A stretch of DNA of 24,741 nt from an uncultured Bacilli bacterium (GTDB taxonomy: Bacteria > Bacillota_I > Bacilli_A > RF39 > UBA660): assembly GCA_934098445.1 (NCBI GenBank), contig CAKOOW010000017.1, positions 1-24,741 of the forward strand, written 5' to 3'. A program made the translations under genes and the position numbers. The notes beneath the pieces were generated by a model. The model was given only the letters and a program-made list of their open reading frames with translations, ran no database searches and was not told the DNA's origin. Positions 7,491 to 15,154 of the stretch are shown piece by piece; position 1 is the first letter of the stretch, and every line of letters begins with the position of its first letter.

Positions 7491-9132
7491 TTAACTAATT
7501 TTCAATTGATATGGATCATTTTCAAAACCGGTTCCCTTATCAACAAGGATACTAGATTTTAGAAAAAGCGCAGGCCGAACCGCATTAGAATTGCTAGCAT
7601 AAGAGCTGTCGGCATAGCCGTCCACATCCACACGGAACACAAGATTAGCAAAAGCCGAATAAGGCGCCAATGTCCATTGATAAAGACTTGAGTTGTATAA
7701 ATAATCATTTCCTTTACAATCACTAAAATCTGATGAATTCCAATTATATAGTTCTTTTGCTAGACAAGCCGCTCTATCTTTAGTTGTTCCGCCACTAGTA
7801 GCATATCCGTAATCACTTGGATACATTAAACCAATTTTACCAGTCCAAGTAGTTGGTCTTCCCGTATATACAGTTGTTCCTCTTTCATATCCATACCAAT
7901 GACTTGCTAAACCATTACTTGCTGAAGTATAATCACTTGTACTGCCTAAATTCCATACAACTTCTTCAATAGCGTTTCTGGTTGTATCATTTTTTAAGCC
8001 GGTTGCAGTGAAATCTACTTCGGTACAACTAAATGAGGCACCACTTTCAATCGCAACGGGTGTACATCCCTTGGTACCATTATAATATGAGCCCATTTTA
8101 CTATATAATTGTTGACTTCCTAAGGAGATTATATCACTAGAATTAGTATAGCCAGATTTTAAATAATTAGTAGGATTTAACATCATCATTAACTGAGAAT
8201 CAGTCCAGTCATTCGAACCATAATCAGTAGTTGATGTTCCTACCCCCCTTATCTTTATAATCCCAAGAATAATTACCTAAAAAATCAGCTCTTATAATCT
8301 TAACCAGATTTTCTTTTGAACCATCACTCTTAGTTACATTATTGAATACCCCAATAATACGCCATAATTCACAAGTATCAGCGGTGGGATTATTATAATC
8401 ACTACAGTTAAAATATACATAATTACTTGGATCTTTCCCTATATACCTTACATTATTATCTGGATCGTCAGTAGCTAAATTAACAGTATCCGTTTTAGCT
8501 AAATCAGTAATTTTATCACTCATTGATGTTGTTTTCTCTCCTATACCAATATCAATACTAAATGACTTACCCATCTGACTAGATTGATCAATATCAGTCT
8601 TGTTAAGATATTCTACTACTAAGTAATATTTAGTCTCGGTATTAGGACTTACTACAATATTTTTATATTTAGTTCCAGAAGTACCTTCTAATTCTAGAGT
8701 TGCACTAGCTGGTATATTACAAGTAGATTCTTCATAGATATTACCTTCGTTATGAAGAGTTGAACTACAAGTTATAACACTATCTGATTTATATAATTTC
8801 CAAGTTACATCAGATGAGAAATCTCCTAGATCTGGAGTAATCTTTATAGATGCATTTGCTGGTAGACTTTTTTCTTCTCCTATTCCTCTTACTACTACTT
8901 CTTTTACCATCTTATGTCCAGGATAAGTCCCGTTACTAGATATTTTACCTTGCATATCCATAACCACATTAGTTATAGTAGTAGTCGTAATATTACTATT
9001 CTTATTTTCTTCATTACTGGTACTAATGTTTGCTAAGTAATAAGAATAACTTAATCCAATACCAATTAACCCCACTAAACAAATTACTACTAAGACCAAA
9101 GTAATCTGTTTTTTACTTAATTTCTTTTGCAT
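7491..9132 (-). pseudogene. Second anchored surface protein, frameshifted at a C6 tract
   Basis: Two frames make one protein. Frame 1 (9132 down to a TGA near 8224) has a signal-anchor (QITLVLVVICLVGLIGIGLSYSYYL), a beta-rich domain with paired Cys, then RYIGKDPSNYVYFNCSDY and CELWRIIGVF. Frame 2 continues through DYGSNDWTDSQLMMMLNPTNYL to the C-terminal WTLAPYS...NAVRPALFL module, ending at 7491. The switch is at the six-C run 8243-8248. Removing one base gives a continuous 546-residue protein reading WDYKDKGVGTSTTDYGSND, without stops. Architecture parallels its 680-residue neighbour. SD GAGAGGAT before the ATG at 9132. It could be a true pseudogene, a phase-variable gene or a sequencing or assembly indel; the sequence cannot separate these. 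Confidence 0.8.
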
Positions 9133-9357
9133 TTTATCCTCTCACTTTAATAATTATCTAATAAGTTATCCTTATATACTAGTTTTAACTTATACTTAAA
9201 TTTTATCACATATATAGGTTATTTTAAACTATTTTTTATTGTCTAAATAAATATCCTAGGAATTATATACATCTAATTATATCTTTACATTAGATAGACA
9301 TAGTCTCTAGAAAAGAAGAGATAAATATGATAATATATTCATAGGGAGGTTATATTT

Positions 9358-9906
9358 ATGAAATTAAATATAAGAGGAAAAAATTTAAGTGTTACACCTG
9401 CTATTAAGGAGTATATTGAAAAGAAACTAAGTAAGTTAGATAAATACTTCCAAGATGGGGATAATACTACTTCCAATGTTGTTATTAAAACAAGAGGAAA
9501 TAAAGATGTCATAGAAGTTACTATTCTAAAAAGTAAAGCGACGATAAGAGCGGAAGTTATGGATGATGATCTTTATACAGCCATTGATTTAATAACAGAA
9601 AAATTAGAAAAACAAATAAGAAGAAATAAAGAAAGATATAATTCTTTAAAACAAAAACAAGCTAAAGAATATAATGATATCTTTAAGGATTTTGAAGCTT
9701 CGGATGATACTTTACCTGAACTAGTTAAAAAGAAGTCTTTGGATATATCTAAACCTATGGATATTAATGAAGCTATTCTTGAGATGGAATTTGTTAATCA
9801 TGATTTCTTTATCTATAAAGATAGTGAGACTAAAAATACTTGTGTCTTATATAAAAGACGAGATGGTAATTATGGTCTAATAGAGGTCGAAAAAAGTGCT
9901 AACTAG
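9358..9906 (+). CDS. hpf: Ribosome hibernation promoting factor, long form
   Basis: A 182-residue protein. N-terminal RaiA-type domain (1-100) starts MKLNIRGKNLSVTPAIKEYI, with KLSKLDKYF and DLYTAIDLITEKLEKQI. A linker of about 20 residues is followed by the C-terminal dimerisation domain (about 125-182) with KPMDINEAILEMEFVNHDFFIYKD and YKRRDGNYGLIEVE. It binds the 30S decoding region in stationary phase, and the C-terminal domain pairs ribosomes into 100S dimers. SD AGGGAGG 8 bases before the ATG. Family members usually end soon after GLIE; here the extra KSAN and stop are encoded by a hairpin of the adjacent repeat block. Confidence 0.95.
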   Translation: MKLNIRGKNLSVTPAIKEYIEKKLSKLDKYFQDGDNTTSNVVIKTRGNKDVIEVTILKSKATIRAEVMDDDLYTAIDLITEKLEKQIRRNKERYNSLKQKQAKEYNDIFKDFEASDDTLPELVKKKSLDISKPMDINEAILEMEFVNHDFFIYKDSETKNTCVLYKRRDGNYGLIEVEKSAN

Positions 9907-9984
9907 CACTTTTCAGATTGTTGACAAACTACTTATTTTGAAAAAAATTGATTTTTTAATAAATCAAAGTGGGTTAAATTGTCT

Positions 9985-10032
9985 AAAAAGAGCAAATATT
10001 AGGTACTTAATCCCTAAAAAATGCTCTTTTTT
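9985..10032 (+). terminator. Strong hairpin terminator downstream of hpf
   Basis: Outer stem AAAAAGAGCA/TGCTCTTTTT (10 bp) ends in six T. An inner stem (TTAGG/CCTAA) lies within the loop. It is the best plus-strand terminator for hpf; on the minus strand the A/T tail also allows activity. The inner loop resembles that of the terminator at 24679-24722. Confidence 0.7.
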
Positions 10033-10056
10033 ATACTTTAGTGTGAGAAATATAAA

Positions 10057-10102
10057 AGGCTGTGACAAAGCCGATTTAAAAAATCGACTTTGTCAACAGC
10101 CT
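10057..10102. repeat. Long imperfect hairpin inside the repeat block
   Basis: AGGCTGT-GACAAAG-CCGATTT pairs with AAATCGACTTTGTCAACAGCCT with a bulge and one mismatch, giving about 20 paired bases around a loop of about four. The sequence CTGTTGACAAA of the right arm recurs, slightly changed, just inside the left end of the block (TTGTTGACAAA at 9919-9929), which ties the hairpin to the inverted-repeat ends. Confidence 0.65.
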
Positions 10103-10110
10103 GAAAAGTG

Positions 10111-10599
10111 CTAACTAGCACTTTTTTTCGTTAGTTTTAATACTTTTCTATCATAAGCATCTAAAGGAGTTATATTATCATTAGTAGTATCAAACCCTTC
10201 GTTATCTAGATAATTAAAACTACAAGGCATTTTCTCGGAATAATCTAACTTATAATCTTTAAAATACTCTAAATAATGTCTTAAGACTATACTTTGAATT
10301 TCACTACAATAATTAGGAGCAAGCACTATTAAATACTTTGATTTGGTCCCATCACTATAAAAGGAAGGACTATTTAAGATTACTATATTCCCAAGCATTC
10401 TTAAGAAATTACCTAAGTCGAGAGGAATATCATCATCTCTCATCTCTAAATCTAAACAATTATTGGGATATATTATATTAGCGATATCTAATAAATGCTT
10501 ACGATGAATAATATCTTCATTGGTATCCCCTTTTCTATAAGTACTCCCATCAGGAGTTATTACAAATACTTTTGTATTTAAAACATCTACTACTTCCAT
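10111..10599 (-). CDS. Unknown 162-residue protein
   Basis: I do not recognise this protein. It is soluble, without signal peptide or membrane helix, and mixed alpha/beta in feel: VFVITPDGSTYRKGD near the start, IIHRKHLLDIANIIYP, a DDDIPLDLGNFLRMLGNIVIL block and YLIVLAPNYCSEIQ. The real start at 10599 is supported by GAGG 4 bases upstream. The final KSAS and stop come from the hairpin repeat shared with hpf on the other strand. It stands alone between convergent hpf and the divergent thioredoxin-like operon. Confidence 0.65.
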   Translation of the reverse strand: MEVVDVLNTKVFVITPDGSTYRKGDTNEDIIHRKHLLDIANIIYPNNCLDLEMRDDDIPLDLGNFLRMLGNIVILNSPSFYSDGTKSKYLIVLAPNYCSEIQSIVLRHYLEYFKDYKLDYSEKMPCSFNYLDNEGFDTTNDNITPLDAYDRKVLKLTKKSAS

Positions 10600-10712
10600 A
10601 CTACCTCACATAAACCTATTCCTCTTTGATTATATAAATAATTTTAAAAAAATAAAAGAACTTTCTTAAAAAAATTACTTAAATATGATATTATTAGAAA
10701 AGGAGTGGTATT

Positions 10713-11165
10713 ATGCAAAAGAAAAAAAATATAATTCTCGGAGTTTTAGTCGTCATTTTAGTAGTTCTAATCTGTACATTAATAGTTATTATTGGAAAGA
10801 GAAATTCTAAAGCATATCAAAGTGTGGAAGAACTTAATTTAGCTACTTTAAAAGATAAAATCAATAATAAAGATAAGTTTGTCTTAGTAGTAACCCAGAC
10901 GGGTTGTAGTCATTGTGTGGCTTATTTACCTATCTTAGAAGAAGTTGGGGAAGATTATAAGTTAAAGTTCTATGATATTAATATTACTAATTTAAGTGAT
11001 GAGGAGAAAACCGAGTTTAATAAGATTGTAAGAATTAGTGGAACACCAACGACTATTTTCTATGTCGATGGAGAGGAAGTATCAACTTCTTCCAGATTAG
11101 TAGGAGAAAAATCAAGGGAGAAGATTATATCTAGGTTGAAGAGTGAGGGCTATATCAATGAATAA
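10713..11165 (+). CDS. Membrane-anchored thioredoxin-like protein (PedC/BrcD-like)
   Basis: A 150-residue protein. One N-terminal helix (about 6-28) anchors a thioredoxin fold with active-site C65-S-H-C68 preceded by VLVVTQTG. The conserved cis-proline is P112 in ISGTPTTIFYVDGE. Small thioredoxin-like proteins of this kind are known as bacteriocin transport or disulfide accessory proteins (PedC/BrcD group) as well as general extracytoplasmic oxidoreductases. Orientation suggests the catalytic part is outside the cell. SD AAGGAG 7 bases from the ATG. The stop overlaps the start of the CPBP gene (ATGAATAA), so the two are coupled. A link to the Cys-containing GG peptides 7 kb away is inference. 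Confidence 0.8.
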   Translation: MQKKKNIILGVLVVILVVLICTLIVIIGKRNSKAYQSVEELNLATLKDKINNKDKFVLVVTQTGCSHCVAYLPILEEVGEDYKLKFYDINITNLSDEEKTEFNKIVRISGTPTTIFYVDGEEVSTSSRLVGEKSREKIISRLKSEGYINE

Positions 11166-11832
11166 ACATGGTCTTCCTTTTTTAAAGGGTATTCTAGGAC
11201 TTATTTTATTTTATGTGATTCAGATTGGTTTTCAATTAGTCTTCTTGAATATCTTACTTAAGAAGAATTTTATTGTTAATAATATTTTATTTCTTATAAT
11301 GGAGTTAATTTTAGTTAGTGTCTGTCTTCTTATGAATTATAAGAGACTTAAGAATGATTATGATGATTTTAATACTAATTATAAGAAATATTTAAAAGTA
11401 GGATTTAAATACTGGTTAATAGGATTAATGGTTATGGCTATTAGTAACTTAGTGATAACTAGTATTACGGGGGGATTGGCTAGTAATGAGACTAGTGTTA
11501 GAGAAAGTTTAATGGAATATCCTATTTATATGATATTTTCTACTATCTTGTTTGCTCCTTTTGTCGAAGAATTAACATTTAGAGGTAATTTTAAAGAAGC
11601 TTTTAAGAGTAATATAGTTTTTATCATCTTTACAGCTTTATTATTTAGTGGGGTCCATGTCTTAAATGGGATTAGTAGTCCGTTAGAACTTCTCTACTTC
11701 ATTCCTTACGGGGCTTTAGCCATATCTTTTGGAATTACTTATACGAAGACTAATAATATCTATACGACTATGGTCTTACATTCTTTCCATAATACATTAA
11801 GTATTGTCTTAATGATATTAACTACTCTATAG
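11158..11832 (+). CDS. CPBP-family intramembrane metalloprotease (Abi/CAAX-like)
   Basis: A 224-residue multi-pass membrane protein. It shows the CPBP catalytic motifs E137-E138-x3-R142 in FVEELTFRG, the His in FSGVHVL (H167) and a second His set in LHSFHN (H208, H211). In other Bacillota these proteases include bacteriocin self-immunity factors (for example SkkI and PlnI types) and maturation enzymes. A GTG start is possible at 11143, but GAGGG lies 8 bases before the ATG at 11158, so I use that. The start overlaps the stop of the thioredoxin-like gene, and a metallophosphoesterase gene follows after 8 bases. It is a plausible immunity candidate for the GG-peptide locus, not proven. Confidence 0.88.
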   Translation: MNKHGLPFLKGILGLILFYVIQIGFQLVFLNILLKKNFIVNNILFLIMELILVSVCLLMNYKRLKNDYDDFNTNYKKYLKVGFKYWLIGLMVMAISNLVITSITGGLASNETSVRESLMEYPIYMIFSTILFAPFVEELTFRGNFKEAFKSNIVFIIFTALLFSGVHVLNGISSPLELLYFIPYGALAISFGITYTKTNNIYTTMVLHSFHNTLSIVLMILTTL

Positions 11833-11840
11833 GAGGTATT

Positions 11841-12653
11841 ATGGAAGAACAAGTATTTAAAGATAAACCGAAAAAGAATTTTAAAGTCTTAAGAATAATT
11901 ATTATTCTTTTAATAATCTTATTTAGTTATATGGCTTATTTTAATAGTTTTATTATTAAAGTAAAAGAGTATAGTCTTACAGATAGTAATTTACCCAAGA
12001 GTTTTGATGGGTTAAAGATTGCCCAAATAAGTGATATACATTACGGGACTAGTATTAAAGAGATTAATCTAAAGATGATTGTAAAGAGACTAAATGAGTT
12101 AAAACCGGATGTTGTCGTCTTTACTGGAGACTTAATTGATACGAGTACTAATCATACGGAAAAAGTAAAATCCGAACTTACTTACTACTTGGGGAGCATT
12201 GAGGCGAAAACGAAACTGGCTATTAAGGGAGATAATGATGCAGAAGACTTTAATGATCTGATGACTAATAGTGGGTTTACTTATCTTAATGATGAAGAGA
12301 CCTCTCTTTATAGCAATGCCTCAGAGATTATAACTTTCTTAGGAATTGATGAAGATTATACTTTAGAAAGTGATACTTATAAGATAGCCTTAATTCATGA
12401 ACCAGATAAGATAGATAAAATCTTAGATAATAATTATAATTTAGTCTTAGCAGGACATTCGCATGGAGGAGAGATTAGATTACCTTTATTAGGGGGATTA
12501 GTTAATTATAAGGGAGCTACTAAGTATAAAAAAGATGAGTATCTTCTAAATAATACTCACCTTTATATAACCGATGGACTTGGTACTAGTGGAATTAATC
12601 TAAGACTAGGAACAACTCCTACTATTAATTTATACCGATTATACCAATATTAA
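11841..12653 (+). CDS. Membrane-anchored metallophosphoesterase (YkuE-like) with altered motif III
   Basis: A 270-residue protein. N-terminal helix (about 16-38), then a calcineurin-like domain: SDIHYG (D65, H67), TGDLID (D97), LIHEPD (H186) and AGHSHGG (H206, H208). The expected GNHD/GNHE motif appears as G130-D-N-D133, so both the metal-bridging Asn and the catalytic His are replaced. YkuE-type members of this family act on phosphoesters at the membrane, such as lipid headgroups or UDP-sugar lipids. The change suggests modified or lost activity. Strong SD (AGGAGG, 5 bases); third gene of the operon; terminator at 12652-12674. Confidence 0.85.
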   Translation: MEEQVFKDKPKKNFKVLRIIIILLIILFSYMAYFNSFIIKVKEYSLTDSNLPKSFDGLKIAQISDIHYGTSIKEINLKMIVKRLNELKPDVVVFTGDLIDTSTNHTEKVKSELTYYLGSIEAKTKLAIKGDNDAEDFNDLMTNSGFTYLNDEETSLYSNASEIITFLGIDEDYTLESDTYKIALIHEPDKIDKILDNNYNLVLAGHSHGGEIRLPLLGGLVNYKGATKYKKDEYLLNNTHLYITDGLGTSGINLRLGTTPTINLYRLYQY

Positions 12654-12674
12654 AAGACCTTGCGGTCTTTTTTT
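12652..12674. terminator. Bidirectional intrinsic terminator
   Basis: Stem AAAGACC/GGTCTTT with a TTGC loop, followed by T on the plus strand (7 T in all) and by four T on the minus strand. It ends the plus-strand operon and the converging coat-protein gene, whose stop it touches. Confidence 0.85.
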
Positions 12675-13107
12675 AAACACATTCTACATAAGTATCAGAT
12701 AAACATCTTAAACAGCATAGACAACTTAAATTCATCGTGAAGAAAGAATTAGTACCAACATAAGGATAAAGACTAGTAGAATCAGGATTATCTTGTAAAA
12801 CTCTAAAAGTTGCACAGTTATTTTCTACTTTTTCTACACGGAAGACTGATGAGCAAGTAACCCCCGTAGTCCCACAAGACGCGGTTACATCTTTAGTAGT
12901 AGGCATACTCCAAGCAACCCCATTACTAAGATTAGTATAAAGCATTACGGGTCTGGTATTACATACTAAACAAGAAGTTCCCCCACCAAGCATTGGTCTA
13001 TCACAAGTATCAAGACAAGTATCAGGGCACGCATTTTGTTGTAAAACTAAAATCACTTTTAGAATGTCCGCAATCGAATTAGGATCTTGATTATTCTTAT
13101 TACACAT
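12673..13107 (-). CDS. Spore coat protein CotY/CotZ-like
   Basis: A 144-residue Cys-rich protein (13 Cys). It matches the CotY/CotZ layout: a short N-terminal helix (ADILKVILVLQQNA), a CPDTCLDTC cluster, a middle PVMLYT strand and the diagnostic SSVFRVEKVENNCATFRVL. The end is a Cys-rich NLSCLCCLRCLSDTYVEC. CotY/CotZ build disulfide-linked lattices in the spore crust of Bacillus. SD AAAGGGG before the ATG; a minus-strand CATAAATTA box about 35 bases upstream is compatible with a late-sporulation -10. The finding suggests the organism can sporulate, or keeps remnants of it. Confidence 0.8.
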   Translation of the reverse strand: MCNKNNQDPNSIADILKVILVLQQNACPDTCLDTCDRPMLGGGTSCLVCNTRPVMLYTNLSNGVAWSMPTTKDVTASCGTTGVTCSSVFRVEKVENNCATFRVLQDNPDSTSLYPYVGTNSFFTMNLSCLCCLRCLSDTYVECV

Positions 13108-13222
13108 AATATATTCCCCTTTCTTATATTCACTAATAATTTATGATTAATTTTTATTATTGCTACCCATAGGCTTTTAATTTTTGGTTTCGTATAGTAT
13201 AATTCTAATGGGTGAATGAAAA

Positions 13223-13552
13223 ATGGATATAAATGTTAATATGTTTATACAGTATGCAGTAATTTTTGCCGTTCTTTTAATAATTGCTTTAGTAGTTATT
13301 AAATTTCATAAAAAAGACTTTGCCAAAGAAGTCAATAAGTTAGTTCAATACTTAGGAGGTAAAGACAACATTATTAATGCGGAATGCCGAATGTCAAGAT
13401 TTAAAGTTATCTTAAAAGATGTCTCCAAAGTTAATAAAGAAGGGATTACTTCTCTAGGAGCCACAGGAATCGTGGAAATAGATAACCAACTTAAAATTAT
13501 CTTTGGTAAAGATGCTAAAGAACTAAAAAAATGCATTGATGATTTATTGTAG
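13223..13552 (+). CDS. Membrane-anchored orphan PTS EIIB (glucose-type) domain
   Basis: A 109-residue protein: one helix (about 8-28) followed by a complete glucose-family EIIB domain. Visible features: VQYLGGKDNI, the phosphorylatable Cys55 in NAECRMSRFKV, the D-x-SKV turn, LGATGIVEIDNQLKIIFG and a final helix. Normal EIIB domains are fused to EIIC or EIIA; here only one helix is attached, so it may tether a phosphocarrier or sensor to the membrane. Promoter: TATAAT at 13198-13203; only a weak SD (GGGTG). A hairpin terminator overlaps the stop. Confidence 0.8.
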   Translation: MDINVNMFIQYAVIFAVLLIIALVVIKFHKKDFAKEVNKLVQYLGGKDNIINAECRMSRFKVILKDVSKVNKEGITSLGATGIVEIDNQLKIIFGKDAKELKKCIDDLL

Positions 13553-13571
13553 GGTACTCCCCTACTTTTTT
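13549..13571 (+). terminator. Terminator of the EIIB-like gene
   Basis: Stem GTAGGG/CCCTAC with a 5-base loop followed by six T. It contains the TAG stop of the EIIB gene in its left arm and the stop of the opposing small gene in its right arm. Confidence 0.8.
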
Positions 13572-13837
13572 ATTTCCATTATACTTTGGATACTATTTAA
13601 CTTTATAAGACCATTATTCATCGTTAGAATGTTTTCTCCTCTTTTACTTAGGATACTATCTTCAATAGTCTTACCATTATTTAAACTAATTAAATACTTA
13701 TGCATAAATAAATATTTATTCTTATCATCTAAAATAGTCTCTAGATTAATACTACTAGTACTTTTGGTGTAATCTTGATTAACATTTAAGACTTTATCAA
13801 TTTTATTTACAAATACTTTAGGTAACTTATTATTCAT
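13562..13837 (-). CDS. Unknown 91-residue protein
   Basis: Soluble, mixed charge, no recognisable domain (VFVNKIDKVLNVNQDYTKS near the start, LTMNNGLIKLNSIQSIMEIKK at the end). Reality is supported by a strong SD, AGGAGGG, 5 bases before the ATG at 13837, and by a divergent promoter gap of under 50 bases to the SEDS gene. The plus-strand frame across the same bases has no SD and reads as a shadow. Function unknown. Confidence 0.6.
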   Translation of the reverse strand: MNNKLPKVFVNKIDKVLNVNQDYTKSTSSINLETILDDKNKYLFMHKYLISLNNGKTIEDSILSKRGENILTMNNGLIKLNSIQSIMEIKK

Positions 13838-13884
13838 AAAAACCCTCCTAAAATATTTTATGTCTTAGTATAATTATTGATTAT

Positions 13885-14883
13885 ATGGTTATACTTAAAG
13901 ATATGAAAAAGAAATTATTAATCCTAATCCCAATAGGTATTTTAGAGTTTTTAAGTATCTATTATCTTAAAGATAGTTACAAAGTTAAACAACTAATTTG
14001 GTTTATCCTAGGACTTATAAGTTTTACTTTTATTCTAAAATTAAAAGAAAAACACTTAAGAGTCTTAAGTATCTTTCTATATCTATTAAGTATTATCTTA
14101 CTAATAGTAGTCTTATTTCATCCATATACTAATGGTTCTAGGGGATGGTTAAAACTCTATAAGATATCTATTCAACCATCAGAAATAACTAAACTTAGTC
14201 TTATCTTAATTACTTATTATCTAGTAAATAAAGGTCTTAAGAGGAAGTTAATCTTCTTAAGTATTTATCTTATCCCTAGTATTCTAACATTCATTGAACC
14301 AGATACCGGGGCTTGTCTTATCTATGGGATAATATTCTTATACTTCTTACCTAAATTCTTTAAGAAAAAAGAGATTATTCTTTTATTTAGTATAGGACTC
14401 GTAATATTGATGTCTTTAATCTATTTATATATCTATAAGAAAGACTTATTTATTGATATCTTTAGTACTAGTATTTATTATCGTTTAGATAGAATAACTT
14501 CTTTTAAAGAACAAAGTAGTATGCAAGTTAATAATGCTTTAATATCTATAGGGTCTGGTAAGTTATTATATTTCCCGGAGGCTAATAATGATTTCTTTTT
14601 AGCTTATCTAGTCTCTAAGAACTATTATAATTTCTTTATAATTATCTTATGTTATTTTCTTATTCTTTTAAAGTTATTACTCATTAAAACCCCATTAAGT
14701 ACTTTAGTCTTTTATTTAATCTTATTCCCGGTTGTAGAAAATATTGGGATGAATCTAAGTCTCTTACCTGTCATTGGGATTCCTCTTCCTTATTTAAGTT
14801 ATGGTGGGTCTCATACGATAATAAGTTTTATGATTTTAGGATTAGGTCTAAAAAGACTTAGTAATACCCATAATATGAATTAG
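13885..14883 (+). CDS. SEDS family protein (FtsW/RodA/SpoVE type)
   Basis: A 332-residue multi-pass protein (about 9-10 helices). SEDS proteins polymerise lipid II into glycan strands. Motifs: NGSRGWLKL (about 88-96), IQPSEITKLSLIL, EPDTGACLIYG and the C-terminal NIGMNLSLLPVIGIPLPYLSYGGSHTI. It is somewhat shorter than usual (about 370-400), mainly at the N-terminus and loops. Start uncertain: TATAAT at 13869-13874 would place transcription near 13881, making ATG 13885 almost leaderless; ATG 13903 (MKKKLL) is an alternative with a weak AAAG. A RodA, FtsW or sporulation SpoVE role cannot be separated here; no partner PBP is adjacent. Its end overlaps the convergent Tyr-rich gene by 26 bases. 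Confidence 0.88.
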   Translation: MVILKDMKKKLLILIPIGILEFLSIYYLKDSYKVKQLIWFILGLISFTFILKLKEKHLRVLSIFLYLLSIILLIVVLFHPYTNGSRGWLKLYKISIQPSEITKLSLILITYYLVNKGLKRKLIFLSIYLIPSILTFIEPDTGACLIYGIIFLYFLPKFFKKKEIILLFSIGLVILMSLIYLYIYKKDLFIDIFSTSIYYRLDRITSFKEQSSMQVNNALISIGSGKLLYFPEANNDFFLAYLVSKNYYNFFIIILCYFLILLKLLLIKTPLSTLVFYLILFPVVENIGMNLSLLPVIGIPLPYLSYGGSHTIISFMILGLGLKRLSNTHNMN

Positions 14884-15085
14884 AATAAGCACCATGAGGC
14901 ATATTATTATAGGGATAATATGGATAATATGGATAACTTGGGTATGGTTGGTAACTATTTACATAAACAGGTCTAGGTCTAGTGACTCCTACTAAGGCTC
15001 CTCCTGCTAAACCCCCTAATAAAAAAGGGAAAACAAAGCGATTATCGTTATTTGGATAGCCTCGGTAATTATAATTGTAATACAT
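14858..15085 (-). CDS. Tyr/Pro-rich small protein with Gly-rich hydrophobic core
   Basis: A 75-residue protein. N-terminal YYNYNYRGYPNNDN, a hydrophobic FVFPFLLGGLAGGALVG segment, then a Tyr/Pro tail (YPSYPYYPYYPYNN) ending YYGYY. Tyr-rich small proteins with an LLGGLAGG core are often spore coat or spore-surface components, but no specific family is recognised. SD AAAGGAG 7 bases from the ATG; a CATATAATA box just upstream. Its last codons overlap the end of the SEDS gene on the other strand, so no room for separate terminators exists. Confidence 0.6.
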   Translation of the reverse strand: MYYNYNYRGYPNNDNRFVFPFLLGGLAGGALVGVTRPRPVYVNSYQPYPSYPYYPYYPYNNMPHGAYSNSYYGYY

Positions 15086-15154
15086 AAAAAAACTCCTTTC
15101 ATGTTATTATATGAAAGAAAGTTTTAATGGCGATTATTATAAAGATTGACTAAT

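Larger units (their letters stand above)
9892..10128. repeat. Inverted-repeat block between two convergent genes (MITE-like or multi-terminator)
   Basis: The 22-base hairpin AAAAGTGCTAACTAGCACTT(TT) occurs identically at 9892-9913 and 10104-10125. It is part of longer inverted ends: 9895-9930 and the reverse complement of 10087-10122 agree at about 31 of 36 positions. Two further hairpins lie inside (9985-10032 and 10057-10102). The outer hairpins encode the last codons and stops of both hpf and the gene on the other strand. The block either evolved as nested bidirectional terminators or is a small insertion. No transposase is present, and no target duplication can be recognised because the ends are self-complementary. 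Confidence 0.7.

Noticed and set aside
8224..8260. TGA read as Trp to extend the first half of the frameshifted gene
   Set aside because: Reading TGA as Trp gives an unrelated frame that soon stops, whereas a one-base shift restores the homologous continuation.
9896..10114. Plus-strand frame of 72 codons over the inverted-repeat block
   Set aside because: Runs through hairpins and starts inside the hpf stop region without an SD; composition not protein-like.
13536..13772. Plus-strand hydrophobic frame of 78 codons
   Set aside because: Opposite to the SD-supported minus gene 13562-13837 and crosses a terminator; shadow.
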